Origin: Candidatus Woesearchaeota archaeon
GTDB taxonomy: Archaea > Nanobdellota > Nanobdellia > Woesearchaeales > WAPJ01
Reading direction: 5' to 3'
DNA length: 10,580 nucleotides
Assembly: GCA_015519985.1 (NCBI GenBank)
Contig: WIAN01000015.1
Location: 1-10,580, forward strand
This document shows positions 6,336 through 10,580 of this stretch, in pieces. The notes under the pieces were generated by a model. That model saw only the letters and a program-made list of their open reading frames with translations, was not told the DNA's origin and did no database searches. The translations under genes and the position numbers were made by a program. The first letter of the stretch is position 1. Every line of letters begins with the position of its first letter.

Positions 6336-7340
6336 TTATATTACATTTAAAAAGTATACTATGTAATACGCTATTGTTGGCATTATTGCAAAAAATGTTA
6401 TGAATGGCATTGCAGGATACATTTTTCCTTTTTCTGAATTATAAAATAAATATGCTAATCCTATTGTTGAAAATATTATTGTTAATATTGCTACATACAA
6501 TCCTAAATATAAATAGATTGTTCCTGTGAATATTGTTGTGAATGCTAAATCTCCCCCTCCAAGCAATGCTTTTCTATAATTTTTTCTTTCTATTTTTTTT
6601 ATTTGTTTTTTTGCTTTTTGTGTTTTTACTTTTTTTGTTTCTATTTTTTCTTCTGTATTTTGTACTTTCTGTAATTTTGTTGTTGTTTGTGTTTCTTTTT
6701 TTTGTTTTTTATTTTCTTTTTCTTCTTCATATTCAAATAATAATCCTGTAAATTTTGTGTTTAATTGGAAGTTTGCTAATTCTATCATGCTTTTGCTTTT
6801 CCATACTGCATAAGCATCGTATAAAGATAATAATATTAACATTATTATTCCTCCTAACGGAGTTATTATTGGAGAGAACATTAATGCAAAAGCAGGATAA
6901 ATCAGTATTTCTAAAAAGTTTTTTATTAATTGAGGAGTTATTTTTATATTTTTTAAAATTATTATTGTTATTGCTAGTATTATTGAAACTTTTTTTGATA
7001 AAAAAGCAGTTAAAGTTATGTATGTTAAAACATAAGTTATATAGTAATAGATTATTATCCATAAATTTTTGCTTTTTGTTTTTATTAACAATTTCATTAA
7101 TAAAAATCCTGTTAGTAATCCTAATATTATTGTTATCAAAACGTTTTTTTGTGTTTCTTTATCGTTTTGTGTTATTCTTTCTGTTCCTATAGGTTTTTTT
7201 TCTACTATTTTGTATTCTGTTTTGTTTTGTATTTGTATTTTGTTAATTTGTGTTGTATGTTCTAATGTTATTATTCCTAATATTTGTGATAATACAAAAA
7301 AGAATAATATTAATAGTGTTATGTCTAATTTGTGTTTCAT
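6336..7340 (-). CDS. Presenilin-like A22 family intramembrane aspartyl protease
   Basis: Polytopic membrane protein of 334 residues. It has hydrophobic segments at about 8-24, 67-87, 92-113, 117-130, 142-158, 161-180, 261-283, 285-300 and 309-332, consistent with the nine-helix presenilin/signal-peptide-peptidase plan. The catalytic motifs are present: Y174-D175 in LLSLYDAYAVW (helix 6), GGGD at 261-264 in LGGGDLAF (helix 7) and PAMP at 309-312, equivalent to the PAL motif with Met for Leu. The family cuts transmembrane segments of proteins within the membrane; the substrate here is unknown. The loop between helices 6 and 7 (about 203-255) is a Lys/Glu/Thr/Gln-rich low-complexity stretch, and a charged segment lies at about 28-64. 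The ATG is 29 nt after a TATA box that also faces the divergent gene at 7394. It is the first gene of a pair with rnhB, with no evident functional link. Confidence 0.9.
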   Translation of the reverse strand: MKHKLDITLLILFFFVLSQILGIITLEHTTQINKIQIQNKTEYKIVEKKPIGTERITQNDKETQKNVLITIILGLLTGFLLMKLLIKTKSKNLWIIIYYYITYVLTYITLTAFLSKKVSIILAITIIILKNIKITPQLIKNFLEILIYPAFALMFSPIITPLGGIIMLILLSLYDAYAVWKSKSMIELANFQLNTKFTGLLFEYEEEKENKKQKKETQTTTKLQKVQNTEEKIETKKVKTQKAKKQIKKIERKNYRKALLGGGDLAFTTIFTGTIYLYLGLYVAILTIIFSTIGLAYLFYNSEKGKMYPAMPFITFFAIMPTIAYYIVYFLNVI

Positions 7341-7361
7341 ATTTTTTTTGTAATACAGTTA

Positions 7362-7371
7362 TTTTTATATA
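7362..7371. promoter_or_regulatory. TATA box apparently shared by two divergent genes
   Basis: Within a 53-bp spacer the plus strand reads TTTTTATATA and the minus strand TATATAAAAA. Its core lies 28-30 nt from the ATG at 7394 on one side and 29 nt from the ATG at 7340 on the other. I see no second candidate box. TBP binding at this nearly symmetric site could start both leaderless transcripts, with direction set by flanking TFB contacts. Confidence 0.6.
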
Positions 7372-7393
7372 GTTTTGTTTTTTACAAAATTTT

Positions 7394-7939
7394 ATGGTTG
7401 AGTTTGCTAATGTTGAAGTTAGAATTTTTTTAAAAGAAAACGAAGATGAAAATATTGCTGATGTTGAAGATAAAATTTTTGAATTGTTTGACATTAACAA
7501 AAACAATTTAGTTAAAGTTGAAAATCCTAGTAAAGAAGATAAAAGTTTTTATAATCTTCATTCTTCTAATATCGAACATTTTAAAAATAAAAAATTTCAT
7601 TTTTTTAAAAGTATAAGTAAAGGTTTTGAAAACAAAAACATTTATTTTTTAAATTTTGTTGAAAAAAATTCTGATAGTGTTAAAAAAGTTTTAGAGAAAA
7701 TTGTTAAAAAATTGTCTGATGAAGATTTTGAAAAGTTATTATTAACTTCTGATACAAGAAGTGATGAGAATAACAAATTTTTTTTAAGATTAGATAAAAA
7801 AGAATTTTTGAAAGATAATTTTGTTATTGTTGATTCTGGTAATGTTGTTCATTTTTCTTTCCATATTATTACTTATCCTAAAAACAAAGTTGAAGCTTTA
7901 AAACAAATAATTCTTTTTATTAAAAAAGTTAGAGAATAA
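7394..7939 (+). CDS. RNA-binding protein, DUF54/COG1325 (exosome-associated type)
   Basis: A 181-residue protein resembling the archaeal RNA-binding family PF01877 (COG1325), often called a predicted exosome subunit. The best evidence is the C-terminal half. FFLRLDKKEFLKDNFVIVDS (129-148) and the strand VVHFSFHIITYPKNKVEAL (151-169) match the family pattern of LRLDK-type segment, short turn, beta strand, 'YP' and closing helix. The N-terminal ANVEVRIFLKENED, then VEDKIFELF, fits the opening strand and helix. A role in RNA processing or decay is inferred from the family, not shown here. The ATG is 28-30 nt from the shared TATA box with no leader. Codons are T-ending as in other plus-strand genes. 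The gene ends 14 nt from the stop of the facing surface-protein gene. Confidence 0.75.
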   Translation: MVEFANVEVRIFLKENEDENIADVEDKIFELFDINKNNLVKVENPSKEDKSFYNLHSSNIEHFKNKKFHFFKSISKGFENKNIYFLNFVEKNSDSVKKVLEKIVKKLSDEDFEKLLLTSDTRSDENNKFFLRLDKKEFLKDNFVIVDSGNVVHFSFHIITYPKNKVEALKQIILFIKKVRE

Positions 7940-7953
7940 TTTTAAATTGTTTT

Positions 7954-9657
7954 TTATACGAATTTTCCTCTTGTAATTTCTATTTCAAAACCGTCTTTTT
8001 TTATTGTGAATGTTTTTGTTTCTTCTGGGTTTTGTAATAATCTTGGATCGTCTAAAATATAGTTTATTTGTGTTTGTTGTATTTCTTCCATTTTATCTGT
8101 ATTTGCACAATTATAAACTAAATGGTCTTTTAAACTTTTACATTTACTATCTCTATCGTACAAATCTAATTCTATTGTTAAAAAAGGACCTATGCTGTCT
8201 GTATCGAATAATACAAAATTGTTAAATTCTTTTTCTGTAGGATAATCACTTGCAGGTCCTGAACCTAAAGGAGGTAATTCTAATCCTCCGAAGCTTTGTC
8301 TTGTATCGTATTCTGTTGAAACTCCATATTCGTCAGCTACAAAACCGTCTGCTACTCTATACCATAATACTGGTTCTGCAGGATTTTCTCCTTCTGGTTC
8401 GTCTCTAGAATAAATTACATCTATTTTTTTTAATTTTACTTTTATTGGAATGTCATAAGGTACTTTTACTTCTTTTACTGTGTATTTTATTTCTATTCCA
8501 TATTCGTTTATTGTATGTGTTCCTATTCCATAATTGTTGTTTTTATCTAATCTTATTGATTCTTCTACTAACAAATCATTTTTTCCTGAAAACAATTGTT
8601 TTATTTTATTGTATTCTGTATCATAATTTATTTTTTGCAATACTGTTTTTTTATCAGCTTCTGAAATTAATATTGTAAAAGCAATATAGTCATTCAAATA
8701 ATCTTTTTGTATTGCAAATATAGGCATGTTTTCTACAAATGTTGATGAAGAAAGTTCTTCTGCATAAACTTCTTTAGGCCTTCCTAATGGATAAACTACT
8801 TTTTGTACTTCTTCGTTTGGAGTGTATGCTTGTACATACATCATCATTTCATTTATATTGTTTGGAATTACAACTTCGAGATCGTCTCCTAATCCTTCAT
8901 TGACTATTGTAGGATCATCATAACTTCCCATTGTTAATTTTACAGAATCTAATACTGCAATTATATAATCTGTTGTTGATAAATTTTCATAAAATATTGT
9001 TGAGTTAAAATTTAAAAGTCCATTGTTTGAAAGTGTAAAGTTTAAAGTATCATTATTTTCTGTTTTGTTTTTAAACTCATATAATTTGTATGGGTCTTTG
9101 AATATTGTTGAAAAGTTAATTTTTACTTCCTCATTGTTTTGATCATTATCTTGGTTGTTGTTATTTTCAGTATTTTGATTGTTATTGTTGTTTATTTTTA
9201 TGCATTCGTTGTCTATTGTGCATATTGATCCTTCTTTACAACCGCAATCTGCACAACAATTGTTTTTTTCATCAACAGTGCAAATTCCGTCTCCACAACC
9301 TTCAATTACATAATAAGAATCTTGATTTTTATTTTTTTCATTTTCATCTTTATCACATATTTTGTTGTTGTTTATGTCTATACAACAACTATTTTCATGT
9401 TTTATGTATGGAGTATTACATACATAATTGTTGTTTAATTTTTGTATTTTTATTGTTACTTTTTCATTGTTGTTTTGAAATTCTTGTGTGTTTTTATTAT
9501 TTTCATTTATGTTGTTTTTTTCTTTATTTTTGTTTATTTTTTCGTTTGTATTGTTTTTTGTAATGTTTATTGTTACTATTGTTGTTATTAAAAAAAGTAT
9601 TATTAGTATTGTAATTAGTATTGTAATGTTTTTTGTTTTTATTTTAAAAACCTCCAA
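7954..9657 (-). CDS. Membrane-anchored extracellular protein with Cys-rich modules and Asn-rich linkers
   Basis: A 567-residue protein with one hydrophobic helix at about 10-33 and no lipobox, so the rest is probably outside the cell. An Asn/Lys-rich linker (34-75) leads to a Cys-rich region (80-152). This has CCIDINNNKICDKDE at 91-105, a calcium-loop-like repeat, and a module at 121-152 with CGDGICTVDE, CCADCGC and two more cysteines. Similar 'CGDGxC' modules occur in surface proteins of archaea. A second Asn-rich linker follows (155-178), then a large beta-rich region (180-567) of unknown fold, with C506 and C517 as a possible disulphide. Six N-x-S/T sequons fall within residues 181-227. 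Function is unknown; adhesion, cell contact or surface-layer roles are guesses. The only NTG start is TTG at 9657, but GGAGG at 9655-9651 overlaps it. An ATA at 9642 has better spacing. A weak TATA-like site lies near 9705-9715. Confidence 0.85.
   Translation of the reverse strand: MEVFKIKTKNITILITILIILFLITTIVTINITKNNTNEKINKNKEKNNINENNKNTQEFQNNNEKVTIKIQKLNNNYVCNTPYIKHENSCCIDINNNKICDKDENEKNKNQDSYYVIEGCGDGICTVDEKNNCCADCGCKEGSICTIDNECIKINNNNNQNTENNNNQDNDQNNEEVKINFSTIFKDPYKLYEFKNKTENNDTLNFTLSNNGLLNFNSTIFYENLSTTDYIIAVLDSVKLTMGSYDDPTIVNEGLGDDLEVVIPNNINEMMMYVQAYTPNEEVQKVVYPLGRPKEVYAEELSSSTFVENMPIFAIQKDYLNDYIAFTILISEADKKTVLQKINYDTEYNKIKQLFSGKNDLLVEESIRLDKNNNYGIGTHTINEYGIEIKYTVKEVKVPYDIPIKVKLKKIDVIYSRDEPEGENPAEPVLWYRVADGFVADEYGVSTEYDTRQSFGGLELPPLGSGPASDYPTEKEFNNFVLFDTDSIGPFLTIELDLYDRDSKCKSLKDHLVYNCANTDKMEEIQQTQINYILDDPRLLQNPEETKTFTIKKDGFEIEITRGKFV
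9651..9655 (-). promoter_or_regulatory. Shine-Dalgarno sequence overlapping the nominal TTG start
   Basis: The minus strand reads GGAGG, the strongest ribosome binding site in the window. It overlaps the only in-frame NTG codon (TTG at 9657-9655), which it cannot serve with normal spacing. An in-frame ATA lies 8 nt downstream, at 9642-9640, so this site decides where translation really begins. Confidence 0.7.
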
Positions 9658-9914
9658 AAATAGTTGTTTTTATTTTTGTTGTTTTTTTGTTTTTGTAAGA
9701 AATAGTGTATACTAAAACTTTCAAAAACAAATTTATTTTTTTAAAGTAAATAAGATATTTAAATTTTTGTTTTTTTTTAGAAATAGATTTATTTTTTGTC
9801 TATATTATTGTTTTTTATTTTTTCATATTCTTTTATTTTTTATCTAACTTTTTTGTTTTATCCTTTTACTTTTTATTCTTTATTTCTTCTGTTTTTATTA
9901 ACTTTTTTTCTTTC
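9658..9914. other. Pyrimidine-rich intergenic spacer, no gene seen
   Basis: 257 bp between the MgtC-family stop and the surface-protein start. The plus strand is almost entirely T with scattered C from about 9760 onward, continuing into the Lys-rich tail of the MgtC gene to form a long polypurine tract on the minus strand. The in-frame continuation of that tail on the minus strand is broken by several stops. A TATA-like AGTATACTA at about 9705-9715 could serve the surface-protein gene with a short leader. A plus-strand frame from 9796 encodes only Phe/Leu repeats and is a composition artefact. Confidence 0.5.
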
Positions 9915-10439
9915 TTATCTTTTTGTTTTTTTACTTTTTGTCTTTTTTCTTTTTTTCTTTGTTTTTTTTGGTTTTATTTTTAAACTTTCATAATATAATT
10001 TTTCATCATAACCTAATAGTTCTCTAAACCAATGGAAGTGTTTTAATTGTAATATTCCATAAACCATTAAACTTCCAAATATTGCTATAAAGTATTCGTT
10101 TAATGACAATGCTAATCCTACTGCTGCTGTCGCCCATAATGAACTTGCTGTTGTTAATCCTGAAATTAATTCTTTTTCTCTGAAGATTGTTCCTGCTCCT
10201 AAAAATCCTATTCCTGTTACTACTCCTGATAATAATCTTGCTGGATCGTTAGGAAATACTCTTATCGATAATAATCCAAAGATCAAACTTCCTATTCCTA
10301 CTATTATGTGTGTTCTTAAACCTGCAGGCCTGTGTATTTTTTCTCTTTCAAAACCTATTAGTCCTGATAAGAATATTGCTAGTACAAATTTTAATGCTAT
10401 TATGTAATTGTCTTCTAAACCATTTATTATTGGAAACAC
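9915..10439 (-). CDS. MgtC/SapB-family membrane protein
   Basis: A 174-residue membrane protein. Family hallmarks are GLIGFERE (26-33) followed by RPAGLRTHIIVGIGS, RLLSGVVTGIGFLGAGTIF (68-86) and GLTTASSLWATAAVGLALS (94-112), on four to five hydrophobic helices. It lacks the C-terminal ACT-like domain of bacterial MgtC and instead ends in a very basic tail (about 155-174, nearly all Lys, Arg and Thr). MgtC proteins are linked to magnesium stress and to regulation of membrane ATPases in bacteria; the archaeal role is unknown. The start is uncertain. The GTG at 10439 lies inside the ribosome binding site AGAGGTG, whereas in-frame ATA codons at 10430 and 10427 have usable spacing. The gene lies 12 nt after the stop of the upstream membrane-protein gene, so the two are probably cotranscribed. 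Confidence 0.92.
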   Translation of the reverse strand: MFPIINGLEDNYIIALKFVLAIFLSGLIGFEREKIHRPAGLRTHIIVGIGSLIFGLLSIRVFPNDPARLLSGVVTGIGFLGAGTIFREKELISGLTTASSLWATAAVGLALSLNEYFIAIFGSLMVYGILQLKHFHWFRELLGYDEKLYYESLKIKPKKTKKKRKKTKSKKTKR

Positions 10440-10443
10440 CTCT
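10437..10443 (-). promoter_or_regulatory. Shine-Dalgarno sequence overlapping the nominal GTG start of the MgtC-family gene
   Basis: The minus strand reads AGAGGTG, a strong match to the archaeal 16S 3' end, and its last three bases are the only plausible NTG start. An in-frame ATA follows after 6 nt, at 10430-10428. Confidence 0.6.
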
Positions 10444-10451
10444 GAAAAAAG

Positions 10452-10580
10452 TTAAAAATTTTCTTTTTCTAATCTTTGTATGTCATTGTATAAACTTAAT
10501 AGTCCTGCGAAAAAAAACATTATTCCTCCTAATGCTGTTATAAAACCTATTGGTAATGCAAGTAATCCAGAGTATATGCT
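10452..10580 (-). CDS. C-terminal end of a membrane protein (cut by window edge)
   Basis: The last 42 codons of a frame that enters from the right edge and ends in TAA at 10454-10452. The visible part has a Gly- and Phe-rich hydrophobic stretch (GLLALPIGFITALGG, then FFFAGLLSLY) and a short charged tail DIQRLEKENF, so it is one or two closing membrane helices with a polar C-terminus. Codon use (ATA, TTA, GGA) matches other minus-strand genes, which supports it being real. It sits 12 nt before the MgtC-family gene on the same strand, probably as an operon. The family cannot be named from this piece. Confidence 0.7.
   Translation of the reverse strand, partial: SIYSGLLALPIGFITALGGIMFFFAGLLSLYNDIQRLEKENF

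Noticed and set aside
9796..9993. 65-codon plus-strand Phe/Leu frame that could be mistaken for a small membrane protein
   Set aside because: It is pure pyrimidine-tract translation, half of it antisense to the MgtC-family tail.

Overview
The window looks archaeal and comes from a very AT-rich genome. Supporting this are an archaeal SRP RNA, archaeal-type flap endonuclease (FEN-1), tRNA-splicing endonuclease (EndA), a DUF54/COG1325-type RNA-binding protein, a presenilin-like A22 membrane protease, and TATA boxes 28-30 nt ahead of start codons with no leader. Protein-coding DNA is mostly about 15-25% GC in the lines I counted by hand, whereas the SRP RNA gene is about 57% GC. That contrast is typical of AT-rich organisms growing at high temperature. 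Low GC, tight packing, Asn/Lys-rich proteins and Cys-rich surface modules fit a DPANN lineage (Nanoarchaeota/Woesearchaeota-like). The lineage is an inference, not a proof.

Layout, left to right. (1) 1-2949, all minus strand, transcribed right to left: SRP RNA, endA, a winged-helix/low-complexity/nuclease-like protein of unknown role, then fen (cut by the left window edge). (2) 3070-4671: a small secreted protein (+) converges with an unrecognised 331-aa gene (-); their stop codons are 2 nt apart. (3) 4671-5510: a metallo-beta-lactamase-fold protein (+) with Asn in place of the usual motif Asp, convergent with (4) a minus-strand pair, A22 protease then RNase HII (7340-5553). (5) 7394-7939: RNA-binding protein (+), divergent from the protease across only 53 bp and apparently sharing one TATA box with it. 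(6) 9657-7954: a large membrane-anchored surface protein (-) with Asn-rich linkers and Cys-rich modules. (7) 9658-9914: pyrimidine-rich spacer. (8) 10580-9915: end of a small membrane protein followed by an MgtC-family protein (-). No gap longer than 300 bases lacks a gene, and I see no tRNA, CRISPR array or insertion sequence.

Functional themes. FEN-1 and RNase HII both act on RNA primers and ribonucleotides during replication and repair. RNase HII ends in a PCNA-binding-like motif, and the FEN-1 tail where one would sit is outside the window. SRP RNA, EndA and the RNA-binding protein belong to protein targeting and RNA processing. The rest are envelope proteins or unknowns. The whole + strand is T-rich whichever way genes point: + genes prefer T-ending codons and - genes A-ending codons. 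This explains the many leucine/phenylalanine-rich phantom reading frames and probably some of the Lys/Thr/Asn-rich linkers.

Most of this is ordinary archaeal housekeeping. I do not see a clear new multi-gene system. The points most worth a second look are the unknown wHTH/nuclease-like protein between endA and fen, two genes whose Shine-Dalgarno placement suggests AUA start codons, the shared divergent TATA box, and the compositionally distinct 331-aa gene.
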